DNA of 24,153 nt, from contig DGGS01000128.1 of assembly GCA_002392325.1 (NCBI GenBank), positions 1 through 24,153 on the forward strand, written 5' to 3'. Origin of the DNA: Bacteroidales bacterium UBA3868 (GTDB lineage Bacteria > Bacteroidota > Bacteroidia > Bacteroidales > WCHB1-69). The notes under the pieces were generated by a model. The model ran no database searches, was not told where the DNA came from, and was given only the letters and a program-made list of their open reading frames with translations. Positions 7,803 through 16,941 of this stretch are shown piece by piece (the first letter of the stretch is position 1; each line of letters opens with the position of its first letter). The position numbers and the translations under genes are program-made.

Positions 7803-10800
7803 ATGAAAAGAATATCGTTTTATATATTAGGTGTTTTTTTACTCTTTGGTGTGGCTAAGACAGCAACATCTCAAGTGACAGATATATGTGCCGGTACTGA
7901 CAGCGTAACACTGAGGGTCGGCAATTACCAATACGGTTCTATCCAATGGCAACAGTCAACCGACAATGTGCGCTGGGAGGATATTGTTGGTGCCCAGGAT
8001 ACGGTATATCGTTTTCTTCCGGAAAGGACCATGTATTATAGGGCATGGATAGCATATTCCAGTTGTCCAGCGGATTCTTCACAAGTGACACGCATACAAT
8101 TGCCACCTACAGCATATGCGGGGTTAGATAAGGTGCTGAATGTGGGCTCGCCTATCCTAATGACAGGGAATATGATTGATGATGCTGCAGGACAATGGAC
8201 AGTTCTTTCGGGTGCAAATGCGACTTTTTCAGATATTAATGATGGTAATTCCAGTTTTACGGGAACAGACACCTTATATCGTTTATGCTGGACACTTACC
8301 AATGCTTGTGGTTCCAGTTCGGATACAGTGGAGGTCCGGTATGTGACAAGTGTCTTCTACAATGCTATTGTTGTCGTGGATACGACGGATATCATATTGA
8401 GTGACTCGGCAGAACGGGCATCCGGTTTGTATCGCATTGTGTTTAACACTCCAGTTCCAGTTATAACGGACACCACCATATTGGTTGGAATTCCGCATGG
8501 CGGATTTTTAAGGAGAGTGGTGTATTTCGAGTATGAAGGAGATACTTGTAAGATGTACACGAGTCAGGCGAGTTTGGATGATATTTTGGAAAGCGGCGTG
8601 ATTCACTTTGATGCTGCTATGGCAAGTCAATCTTTGCGTGGTTCTGGTGTCGGAAATTTGGATCATCTGCCAACTCGTGCGGAATTGCTGACCGATTCCA
8701 GGTTTAGATCAGGGAGAATATGGTGTTATGAATATCCCATTGAAGTGACCCCTGCTCCAGGAGTGAGTGTGGAAAATTTCAGGGATAACGAATTGAATGT
8801 CTCATTCAATCTAGGTGCTTTCACATTTGGTGCCGGAATTTCAGCAATTAGAGTGTCAGATTTCCATCTCAATCTTGAGCCAAATGCCAGTTTTCTTTTT
8901 GAAAAAACGAATGGGCTGCTCGACCCAACCATCCGGTTTGGGTTGGAATACGCACGCTTACATGCGGATTTCAAACTTCACTTGGCTTCCACTTTGCAGA
9001 TCCCTGGATTGTCGGTGGATTTGCTGACCTTAGCCAAGCGATTCCTTTTTGTAGTAGGTGTGGTTCCTGTAGAAATCAATTCGGGTTTTGATTTGGTGGC
9101 GAGATTTAATAGTTCTGCGACTTCTGATGATAGAGATTTTCTGGTGAATGCTGAGTATTCATTCAGTGCTGGTGTTCAATATGAACATGGCGTTCCCACT
9201 CCATTTTTTTCCACTGATTTGAAGGAAGTTGAATTTGAAGAAATTTCCTCTTCGACAGATGTTTCCTTGGATTTTGCACTTGAAATTGGTCCAAAATATC
9301 ACTTTAAACTGTATGAATGTTTGGGACCTTTTGCAGATTTGGTAGAGAGAATTTCTTTAAAAAGTTGTTTGGGGAGTGGAGGGCATCTGGTGGAATATTC
9401 ACGGGAAGCCAATGCGGCGTTGGATATTGGGTTGGAACTGAATGTATTTAAAAAATCCTTGTTGGAACTGTTCTATCGTCATAATTTCCCGGGTTGGGGA
9501 AAGAGATATCCGTATAAAATTGCTTATTTGTCAGGTAATCAACAATTATATGCTGCTGCTGGGAATACATTGTTGGAAACAATAAAGGTTAAAGTTTTTG
9601 GGGGCAAAGGCGATGAACCCATGCAGGGTGCGCGCGTAGTTTTCCAACCGCTTGATGGTGGAACCGTAACCAATAGTATTGTTACTACAGACTCCTATGG
9701 TATTGCCGAGACACAGTGGTCCCCAGGAGATCCGGAATGCAGCCGTCTTGAGGCATCTTTGCAAGGTTGTAACGGCAGACATGTGGAGGGTTCTCCTATT
9801 ATTTTCCATGCCTATTCAACGAGTTCTTGTTATGCATCATCGTTGGAATTGCACATAGATAATCAGAATGGGACACTTACACCACGGGCTACAGGAGGGC
9901 GTCCACCATACCTGTATTCTCTTGCTGGAGTTACATATACTTCAGTTGTGCCACCCGTGACAGCACAACCAGGTCATGCCTATACTATGTATGCGAAAGA
10001 CGCAGATGGATGTAGGGCATCCAGTACCTATTATATGCCCGACAATTATGATTGTGACACATCCAGTCTTCGACTGAGTTGTTTCACGAATGGTCATATG
10101 GTTCGCGCCTCTGTTTATGGAGGCATTCCCCCATATCAATTCTTCATGGACAATACACCTGGCTACCCAACAAACGGGCAATCCGTTACATATAATGATG
10201 TGTCCTATGGCACACATATCTTGTCAGTCACCGATGATGCCGGGTGCTCCGATGAGATGACCGTGACAGTAGCTCAAATTCCGAGAACGCCTGTGGTGGC
10301 AATCAGTAGAGTGATGGACATCACCGAGAACTCCGCAGTGGTGCAAGGCATTGTCTTGGATGACAATAATGTGCCAATAACATCGAGAGGAGTTTGCTGG
10401 AGTGTGTCGCAAACGCCGACGGTGAATGATTTTGTCACTACTCCGGCAGAAAGTGGTAGTATTGGCCAGTTCTCCTGTTCTCTTGTCAATTTGCTGCAGG
10501 GAACAGAATATCATGTGCGTGCGTTTGCCACTAATGCGGAAGGCACCAGTTATAGCGAAGAATATATGTTTGCTACAAAAGATATACCCTGGCTTCATAC
10601 GGATAATATTACGAGTGTCACACAACATACTGCAGATGTCGTTTGTACTATTTATTCCGATGGCAACGATTCCATAACGGTTTCAGGTGTATGTTGGAGC
10701 ACTTCCCCTAATCCTACGATTAATGATAGTCTGACCGTTGATGGTACGGACACAGGTTCCTTTGTCAGTCATTTGTCAGGATTGCAGCGCAATACAACTT

Positions 10801-13223
10801 ATTATGTGCGGGCATACGCCACTAACGGGGTGGGGACTGCTTATGGTAATGAGTTGAGTTTCACTACAATGCCTATTATTGTACCCTCGTCTGGCTCGGA
10901 TGTGCTCACCACTTGTGACGATTGGATTTATGATAATGGAGGGTCCTCCGGAAACTATGCTAATAATTCGGATGGTTATATGGTGGTCTATCCTGCGGTA
11001 ACGGGCAATTTGGTTGAATTGTCAGGTTCTTATCAGATTGAAAATGGATATGATAATTTGTATGTGTATGATGGAGTGGGTATATCAGGCACACTGCTAT
11101 CAACACTGACGGGCACTGGAACCGTCACATCTATCGTGTCACAATCAGGTCCCTTGACTATTCGTTTTGTCTCTGATAATAGTTTGTATTATAGTGGATT
11201 CGCATTGCATGCACAATGTACCTCTCCGGTAGTTCCAACGGTCGTTACCGCTTCGGTGAGCAATATAACTTCCAGTTCAGCGGTTTCCGGCGGTGCGGTG
11301 ACAGCAACAGGTGGAGAGGCGGTTACAGTACGGGGTGTGTGTTGGGGTACTTCCCCGAATCCTACCATCAATGGCAACCATACCACGGATGGTGCTAATA
11401 CCGGAACTTTTGTCAGTCAGATTACAGGATTGAGCGAGTCCACCACCTATTATGTGCGTGCCTATGCAACAAACAGCGTGGGTACAGCGTATGGCAATGA
11501 GGTGAATTTCACTACAACCAATGGTGATGCCCAACCCTGTCCGGGTGCTGCTACCGTTACGGATTATGACGGAAATATCTATAATACGGTGAAAATTGGG
11601 AATCAGTGTTGGATGAAAGAGAATCTCAAGACAACCCATTATACAGACGGTTCTTCAATTTCTCAAGGTACAACTGCATCGAGTAGTTTTCCGTATGTGT
11701 ATTATCCGCAGAATAATCCTGCAAATTTCAATGAATATGGGTTATTGTACAATTGGTCAGCAGTGATGCATGGTTCTCCTTCCGCAAGTAGTTCCTTGAC
11801 CGTTCAAGGTGTTTGTCCTACTGGTTGGCATATGCCGGATGTGTTAGAATGGAATGCTTTAACAACCTATGTGAATAGCGTGCCTGAATATTTATGCTCG
11901 TCTTATAGTTCCTATATAGCCAAGGCACTTTCTTCGACAGTGGGTTGGGTGGCTCATAGTAGTGGTACCAATACATGTTTTGTTGGGTTGGACACCCAAA
12001 ATAACAACGCAACAGGTTTTTCCGCAATGCCCGCTGGTAATTATGGCAATGAATCCATATATGACCATAGTTATTATGCTGGTTATTTTGGAAGTAGTGC
12101 ATATTTTTGGAGTTCAAGGGGAAATGGATCCAGTGCCCACTTTACTAATATTAGAAATAACTATTCAACCGTAGATGTCTTGGTTACTGCAGGGAAACTC
12201 TATGCTCATTCAGTTCGCTGTTTGTGTGATAATCCATCTGGAGGAAGTACCACGAATCTGCCTGCATTGGGCGCTACGAACAATGTGGTAAATATCTCTT
12301 CCCAGAGTGCTGTCAGTGGGGGTATTGTGAATACGGAAGGAGGTGCTCCAGTTGTCGCAAAAGGGGTTTGTTGGAGTTTGCAACAAAATCCGACCATTGC
12401 AGATGCTCATACAACTGATGGCTATGGTTGTGGTAAGTTTTCGAGTCAAATTACAGGTCTTAGTCCAAGAACAACTTATTATGTCCGTTCGTATGCGACC
12501 AGTAGTTTGGGTACTGTTTATGGTGCGCAAGTGAGCTTTACGACCACAAATGGTCCATGCCTTGATGCTCCGACTGTAACAGACTATGATGGGAATGTGT
12601 ACAATACGGTGCAAATAGGGGCGCAGTGCTGGATGAAAGAGAATTTACGGGTATTACATTATTCGGATGGTGGGGCAATAACCGTAGGATCTTTGAATAA
12701 CACAGATCCCAGATGCAATTATCCAAATGGGAATAGCAGTAATTTTAATGATTATGGATATATTTATAATAGGGTGGCTGTCATGCATGGTGCCAGTTAT
12801 AGTGAGACCAATCCAAGTGGCGTTCAAGGTATTTGTCCGACAGGATGGCATTTGCCGAGTTCAAGCGAATGGTCCCAGTTGGCAGATTATGTGAACAGCC
12901 AGAGTGAATACTTGTGTAACGGATATTCTGGTTACAACGCAAAAGCATTAGCAGACACGCTAGGATGGACTGTGGTTACTGATTATTGTTCTGTTGGAAA
13001 CAATCTTTCAATAAACAATAAAACTGGTTTTTCTGCCCGACCAGCAGGTTATGCGACAACCACAAGTAGTATGTATAGCACTGGAACTTATTATTCAATG
13101 AATAGCTGTGCATCGTTTTGGTCTGCTTCGAATAGTAATGCAACTTGGTATTTGAACGAGAGTTATGCATACATGAGGGGAGGTGGTTCTCACTTTAGTT
13201 CTGTACGATGCTTGAAGGATTAG
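7803..13223 (+). CDS. Large secreted multidomain protein with CUB-like and FISUMP domains
   Basis: The product has 1806 residues with a signal peptide at 1-24 (MKRISFYILGV..., cleavage near ATSQ). Parts in order: an Ig/PKD-like region (~25-175); a long central region I do not recognise (~177-595), rich in predicted beta strands; a bacterial Ig (Big_1-like) domain (~597-675); two SprB-like modules (~680-825); two FN3-like modules (~828-1026); a CUB-like domain (~1033-1139, with DNLYVYDG and a late SG-F strand); then FN3-FISUMP-FN3-FISUMP (1142-1806). FISUMP copies show the CWMKENL, WH(M/L)P and S(V)RCL markers. The protein ends at the last FISUMP strand (SSVRCLKD) with no T9SS sorting domain, unlike both upstream neighbours. 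Export by Sec is clear, but the route across the outer membrane is not. Surface binding is inferred; no enzyme motif is seen. Confidence 0.88.
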   Translation: MKRISFYILGVFLLFGVAKTATSQVTDICAGTDSVTLRVGNYQYGSIQWQQSTDNVRWEDIVGAQDTVYRFLPERTMYYRAWIAYSSCPADSSQVTRIQLPPTAYAGLDKVLNVGSPILMTGNMIDDAAGQWTVLSGANATFSDINDGNSSFTGTDTLYRLCWTLTNACGSSSDTVEVRYVTSVFYNAIVVVDTTDIILSDSAERASGLYRIVFNTPVPVITDTTILVGIPHGGFLRRVVYFEYEGDTCKMYTSQASLDDILESGVIHFDAAMASQSLRGSGVGNLDHLPTRAELLTDSRFRSGRIWCYEYPIEVTPAPGVSVENFRDNELNVSFNLGAFTFGAGISAIRVSDFHLNLEPNASFLFEKTNGLLDPTIRFGLEYARLHADFKLHLASTLQIPGLSVDLLTLAKRFLFVVGVVPVEINSGFDLVARFNSSATSDDRDFLVNAEYSFSAGVQYEHGVPTPFFSTDLKEVEFEEISSSTDVSLDFALEIGPKYHFKLYECLGPFADLVERISLKSCLGSGGHLVEYSREANAALDIGLELNVFKKSLLELFYRHNFPGWGKRYPYKIAYLSGNQQLYAAAGNTLLETIKVKVFGGKGDEPMQGARVVFQPLDGGTVTNSIVTTDSYGIAETQWSPGDPECSRLEASLQGCNGRHVEGSPIIFHAYSTSSCYASSLELHIDNQNGTLTPRATGGRPPYLYSLAGVTYTSVVPPVTAQPGHAYTMYAKDADGCRASSTYYMPDNYDCDTSSLRLSCFTNGHMVRASVYGGIPPYQFFMDNTPGYPTNGQSVTYNDVSYGTHILSVTDDAGCSDEMTVTVAQIPRTPVVAISRVMDITENSAVVQGIVLDDNNVPITSRGVCWSVSQTPTVNDFVTTPAESGSIGQFSCSLVNLLQGTEYHVRAFATNAEGTSYSEEYMFATKDIPWLHTDNITSVTQHTADVVCTIYSDGNDSITVSGVCWSTSPNPTINDSLTVDGTDTGSFVSHLSGLQRNTTYYVRAYATNGVGTAYGNELSFTTMPIIVPSSGSDVLTTCDDWIYDNGGSSGNYANNSDGYMVVYPAVTGNLVELSGSYQIENGYDNLYVYDGVGISGTLLSTLTGTGTVTSIVSQSGPLTIRFVSDNSLYYSGFALHAQCTSPVVPTVVTASVSNITSSSAVSGGAVTATGGEAVTVRGVCWGTSPNPTINGNHTTDGANTGTFVSQITGLSESTTYYVRAYATNSVGTAYGNEVNFTTTNGDAQPCPGAATVTDYDGNIYNTVKIGNQCWMKENLKTTHYTDGSSISQGTTASSSFPYVYYPQNNPANFNEYGLLYNWSAVMHGSPSASSSLTVQGVCPTGWHMPDVLEWNALTTYVNSVPEYLCSSYSSYIAKALSSTVGWVAHSSGTNTCFVGLDTQNNNATGFSAMPAGNYGNESIYDHSYYAGYFGSSAYFWSSRGNGSSAHFTNIRNNYSTVDVLVTAGKLYAHSVRCLCDNPSGGSTTNLPALGATNNVVNISSQSAVSGGIVNTEGGAPVVAKGVCWSLQQNPTIADAHTTDGYGCGKFSSQITGLSPRTTYYVRSYATSSLGTVYGAQVSFTTTNGPCLDAPTVTDYDGNVYNTVQIGAQCWMKENLRVLHYSDGGAITVGSLNNTDPRCNYPNGNSSNFNDYGYIYNRVAVMHGASYSETNPSGVQGICPTGWHLPSSSEWSQLADYVNSQSEYLCNGYSGYNAKALADTLGWTVVTDYCSVGNNLSINNKTGFSARPAGYATTTSSMYSTGTYYSMNSCASFWSASNSNATWYLNESYAYMRGGGSHFSSVRCLKD
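11227..13223 (+). repeat. Tandem FN3-like + FISUMP unit, two copies
   Basis: Copy 1 spans about 11227-12228 and copy 2 about 12255-13220. Each has an FN3-like module (SAVSGG...GVCW...TTYYVR) followed by a FISUMP domain (TVTDYDGN, YNTV.IG.QCWMKENL, GWH.P, TGFSA.PAG, VRCL). A related FISUMP lies in the first giant gene at about 2592-3296. DNA matches are patchy: the stretch coding YNTVKIG...CWMKENL is the most alike among the three copies. These are diverged paralogous modules that could still recombine. Confidence 0.8.
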
Positions 13224-13244
13224 AAAAAGACAAATTGCTTTTCT

Positions 13245-13252
13245 TATGTTTG
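13245..13252 (+). promoter_or_regulatory. Putative Bacteroidota -7 box for the rhamnosidase gene
   Basis: TATGTTTG fits the Bacteroidota -7 consensus TAnnTTTG exactly and lies 26 bases before the preferred ATG at 13279. No good TTG element is seen 18-21 bases upstream, so the call rests on the -7 box only. The box contains the ATG at 13246, which argues against that ATG as the start codon. Confidence 0.45.
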
Positions 13253-13278
13253 CAGATCATTTTCCAAAACCTCGATTA

Positions 13279-15987
13279 ATGAAACATTTTGCATTTTTCC
13301 TTGTCCTCATTATATTTATCCTCCCTGTTTCGAACAGTCAGGTGGCATTCCACCATGTTACCGTGGAGCACCAGGATGGCTCGCAGCCATTAGCCACTGA
13401 CCAACCGCGCTTCAGTTGGAATTTTTCCTCCGAAGAGGATAATGTGCGCCAGATCTCTTACCGCATTATCGTGTCTTCCTCAGCGGAGAATGCCCGAAAA
13501 GGCGTGGGCGACCTGTGGGATACTCAAACCATCCTATCGTCCAAAATGCTGAATATCAGGTATCAAGGAAAAACATTGCATAGTCGTGATATTGCTTTTT
13601 GGAAAATTCATGCCACATTGGCGTATGGTAATGAAGGGAAAACTGTTACGCGGGAAAGTGATGTTAAGTCCTTTGAAATCAGTCTTCTGAATGAAGAGGA
13701 TTGGAGTGCGCTGTGGCTGGGACGCCCGCTTGATGATGACAGCTTGGTTCAGAAAACCCGCATTGCGGCGCGCTATTACCGAAAAGACTTTTCCCTGCGT
13801 AATGAGGTGGTCAAAGCCCGACTCTACATCTGCGGATTGGGACAGTACACCGCCTTTATCAACGGCAAGGAAGTGGCTCCGGAGGAACTTCTCAAGCCCG
13901 CACTTTCCAATTATCTCAAGCGCGTGTATTTCAACGCCTATGATGTGACCGACATGCTGAAAAAAGGCGACAATGCCATGGGTGTTGTCCTTGGTGGTGG
14001 CCGATATTTCACCATGCGCTTCAATGAGGGTGAGATTGAGTGGGGCGGACAGTCCCATATCCAAAACTACGGCACTCCGCGCTTTTTCCTGCAGTTGGAG
14101 GTAACCTATCCCGATGGCAGTACAGACCGTGTTATCAGTGGGGCCAACTGGCGACTGTCAAAGGATGGCCCTATCCGTACGACCAACGAGTTTGATGGCG
14201 AGACTTACGACGAGCGGCTGTCACTTGGCCGTTGGACTGAACCCGGTTACGATGATTCACAGTGGCTTTGGGGATGGGCAGGTTATCCGCCCGAAGGCAA
14301 ACTGACTCCACAACCTAACCCTAACATCCGGGTGCAAGACACCCTGGTTCCCGTGGCGATGTTCTGCAAAGGCGACGCTTGGTATTTGGATATGGGACAG
14401 AATATGGTCGGTTATCTGGAATTGCAGATGCGAAACCTGAAGTTGGGCGATACCGTGACCTTGCGTTTCGCTGAAACCCTCAACCCCGACAGCACACTTT
14501 TTGTGGCAAATCTTCGCGAAGCCGAAGCAACGGATCGCTATATTGCCAATCCGGCGGTTGGTGGACAAATCGTAAAATGGCATCCGACATTTGTTTATCA
14601 TGGTTTCCGCTATGTAGAGATTACAGGCCTGCGAGATAATCCGAAAATTACTGATTTCAAGGGACTTGTCTTTTATGATGAGATGAAGACAACTGGTGAG
14701 TTCGAGACCTCGGAGGAGATTATCAATGCCGTATATCATAATGCCTACTGGGGCATTCGGGGCAATTACCGCAGTATGCCCACCGACTGTCCGCAGCGCG
14801 ACGAGCGCATGGGCTGGACAGGCGACCGCACCACCGGCAATTATGGGGAATCCTATATTTTTGACAATCATCGTCTTTATGACAAATGGCTTGTGGATGG
14901 GGAAGATGGACAATGGGGAAATGGATCGCTTTCAGATGTTTGGCCACCCTATTGGAGAAGATATACCGACAATATGACTTGGCCCGGCGCCTTTATCACG
15001 GTGGCCGATATGCTGTACACCCGCTTTGGCGATGACCAACCCATCCGACAGCACTATCCTGCCATGAAACGCTGGATGCTCCTCATGAAGGGAAAATACA
15101 GCGTGGACGGCATCATCACAAGGGATACTTACGGTGATTGGTGCATGCCGCCCGAATCGCCGGAGCTGGTCCATTCCAAAGACACCACACGAATCACCAA
15201 AGCGCCCCTTATTTCCACGCCGTTCTACTGCTTCCTTGCCGGTAAGATGTTGCAATTTGCCCAACTGTTGGGTCTGTCCGACGATGTTGACTATTTCCGT
15301 AAAGAGATTGCTGTTACAACAAGATCTTTTAACGAGAAATATCTCAACAAGGAGAAAGCGTGTTATGACAATAATACCGTGACCGCCAACATTCTGCCAT
15401 TGTGGTTCGGCATGGTGCCGAAAGATATGGAAGACAAAGTTTTTGCCAGTATTGTTGAGAAAACGGAAAAGGATTTTGGCGGACATGTTTCAACGGGTGT
15501 GGTGGGCATACAGCAATTGATGCGCACGCTGACGGAGTACGGGCGTGGCGATTTGGCATTAAAACTTGCCACCAATGACACCTATCCGAGCTGGGGCTAT
15601 ATGGTGCGCAACGGCGCTACTACCATCTGGGAACTGTGGAACGGCAACACTGCCGACCCGTCCATGAACTCTGGCAACCACGTGATGCTTCTCGGTGACT
15701 TGGTCCTTTGGTATTATGAATACTTGGGCGGCATCCGGGCATTGAAGCCCGGTTATAGCAAGATCATGCTGAAGCCGTATCCTGTTAAGGGCCTGAAGTT
15801 TGTGAATTGCGCCTACGAATCGGTGTCTGGACGCATAGAGAGCCGTTGGCGCCGTTCAGGCAGCCGTTTTGAGTGGGATGTGACCATTCCGGCAAACACG
15901 ACGGCGGAAGTGCTTGTACCCACCAAAAAAGGATATGAAACGAAAACCTGCGCAAACGGCCGTTATCACTTCTCTTCCAAGTTATAA
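13279..15987 (+). CDS. Alpha-L-rhamnosidase, GH78 family
   Basis: It hydrolyses terminal alpha-L-rhamnose from plant or bacterial glycans. From ATG 13279 it has 902 residues, starting with a signal peptide (MKHFAFFLVLI...SNSQ); the longer frame from 13246 would add 11 residues before it. Parts: N-terminal FN3-like domain (~20-140), rhamnosidase N domain (~165-330), beta-sandwich domain (~345-440), six-hairpin catalytic barrel (~465-810) and C-terminal beta domain (~815-902). The catalytic block DCPQRDERMGWTGD gives D503, E509 (likely general acid), W513 and D516. E785 in TTIWELW is the likely base, by analogy with the Streptomyces avermitilis enzyme. There is no sorting domain and no clear lipobox, so a periplasmic location is likely. 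No SusC/SusD pair is adjacent. Its 3' end overlaps the convergent radical SAM gene by 22 bp. Confidence 0.93.
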   Translation: MKHFAFFLVLIIFILPVSNSQVAFHHVTVEHQDGSQPLATDQPRFSWNFSSEEDNVRQISYRIIVSSSAENARKGVGDLWDTQTILSSKMLNIRYQGKTLHSRDIAFWKIHATLAYGNEGKTVTRESDVKSFEISLLNEEDWSALWLGRPLDDDSLVQKTRIAARYYRKDFSLRNEVVKARLYICGLGQYTAFINGKEVAPEELLKPALSNYLKRVYFNAYDVTDMLKKGDNAMGVVLGGGRYFTMRFNEGEIEWGGQSHIQNYGTPRFFLQLEVTYPDGSTDRVISGANWRLSKDGPIRTTNEFDGETYDERLSLGRWTEPGYDDSQWLWGWAGYPPEGKLTPQPNPNIRVQDTLVPVAMFCKGDAWYLDMGQNMVGYLELQMRNLKLGDTVTLRFAETLNPDSTLFVANLREAEATDRYIANPAVGGQIVKWHPTFVYHGFRYVEITGLRDNPKITDFKGLVFYDEMKTTGEFETSEEIINAVYHNAYWGIRGNYRSMPTDCPQRDERMGWTGDRTTGNYGESYIFDNHRLYDKWLVDGEDGQWGNGSLSDVWPPYWRRYTDNMTWPGAFITVADMLYTRFGDDQPIRQHYPAMKRWMLLMKGKYSVDGIITRDTYGDWCMPPESPELVHSKDTTRITKAPLISTPFYCFLAGKMLQFAQLLGLSDDVDYFRKEIAVTTRSFNEKYLNKEKACYDNNTVTANILPLWFGMVPKDMEDKVFASIVEKTEKDFGGHVSTGVVGIQQLMRTLTEYGRGDLALKLATNDTYPSWGYMVRNGATTIWELWNGNTADPSMNSGNHVMLLGDLVLWYYEYLGGIRALKPGYSKIMLKPYPVKGLKFVNCAYESVSGRIESRWRRSGSRFEWDVTIPANTTAEVLVPTKKGYETKTCANGRYHFSSKL

Positions 15988-16931
15988 GGGGGGGTAAAGC
16001 ATTTCCCTTGCCATGAATTTCGTCTTTCCAGTTCGTTTTCCACCTGTTTTACGATGTCTTCGTATTTCAGGTGGTGCCAGTTGGTGACGGACAGGTATTT
16101 CGGTGGCACTTCACCCGCCAGACGGTCCACGATGATGTCAGGGCGCAGCCGTTCGAGGTAGTCCGCCATAAAATGGACATATTGTTCAGGCGTAAGGCGA
16201 TGAAACGCTTCCGGATGCTCTTGGAACTCTTTCTCTATCAAGGTGTTCTTGAAGATCTGGAGTTGGTGGAACTTGATGTGGTGCAAGGGCAGGGCGTTGA
16301 GTAGGGCGATATCGTCAAGCCAGTGCTCCGGCGTTTCACCTGGGAGGCCGAAGATGAGGTGTGTGCCGACGGGCAGATGGTGCGATGCGCACCGCTCAAT
16401 GGCCTCCACGGCACAGGTGAGGTTGTGGCCACGCCGTATGCGCCGGAGGGTTGCGTCACGGCAACTCTCCATGCCGATTTCCAGCGATACGAAAGTGCGT
16501 TGCTGCAGCTCTTCCAGATAATCTAAAACTGCCTCATACAAACAATCAGGTCTTGTGGCGATTATAATACCCTGAATAGCAGTGTGTTGTAACGCCTCTT
16601 CATACTTGGATTTCAACAATTCAATTGGGGCGTATGTGTTGGAAAATGCCTGAAAATAGGCAAGATAACCGTATGGCGTGCCTCTTCGCTTCTGATGGAA
16701 AAGGATGCCGTCCTCAATTTGTTGGGTAATGCTTTTTTGAGGGGTGCAATAGGAAGGGTTGAAGGCCGTGTTCAGGCAATAGGTGCATCCGCCGGTGCCG
16801 CGTGTGCCGTCACGGTTAGGACATGTGAACCCTGCGTCAATGGCGAGTCTCTGCATCCGACCGCCAAAATGTTGGCGCATGAACCGGCTGCCGGAGTTGA
16901 ATCGTCGGGTGTCACCCCACGGAAAGTCCAT
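15966..16931 (-). CDS. Radical SAM protein, TIGR01212/YhcC-like
   Basis: The start chosen is the ATG at 16931 (321 residues). The frame extends upstream to 17042, but that would overlap the preceding gene, and the conserved part begins at about residue 7. The iron-sulfur cluster motif is C37...C49-x2-C52 (CPNRDG...GGCTYC), with the wide first spacing typical of the TIGR01212 family that includes E. coli YhcC. GTHLIFGLPGET further on is the conserved substrate/SAM-side strand, and the C-terminal half carries PPKYLSVTNWH. The family belongs to the radical SAM superfamily with an Elp3-like core; its reaction is not established to my knowledge. The gene starts 10 bp after the lipoprotein gene, as the last gene of a probable four-gene operon. 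Confidence 0.88.
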   Translation of the reverse strand: MDFPWGDTRRFNSGSRFMRQHFGGRMQRLAIDAGFTCPNRDGTRGTGGCTYCLNTAFNPSYCTPQKSITQQIEDGILFHQKRRGTPYGYLAYFQAFSNTYAPIELLKSKYEEALQHTAIQGIIIATRPDCLYEAVLDYLEELQQRTFVSLEIGMESCRDATLRRIRRGHNLTCAVEAIERCASHHLPVGTHLIFGLPGETPEHWLDDIALLNALPLHHIKFHQLQIFKNTLIEKEFQEHPEAFHRLTPEQYVHFMADYLERLRPDIIVDRLAGEVPPKYLSVTNWHHLKYEDIVKQVENELERRNSWQGKCFTPPYNLEEK

Positions 16932-16941
16932 TTTGATAGGT

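Noticed and set aside
13219..13246. Possible terminator after the second giant gene (AGAAAAAG...CTTTTCTT)
   Set aside because: The stem is short, nearly all A-T with a mismatch, and the following bases are not a clear T run.
13246..13278. Longer N-terminus of the rhamnosidase from the ATG at 13246
   Set aside because: It would place 11 residues before a clear signal peptide, and the ATG lies inside a -7-like box.
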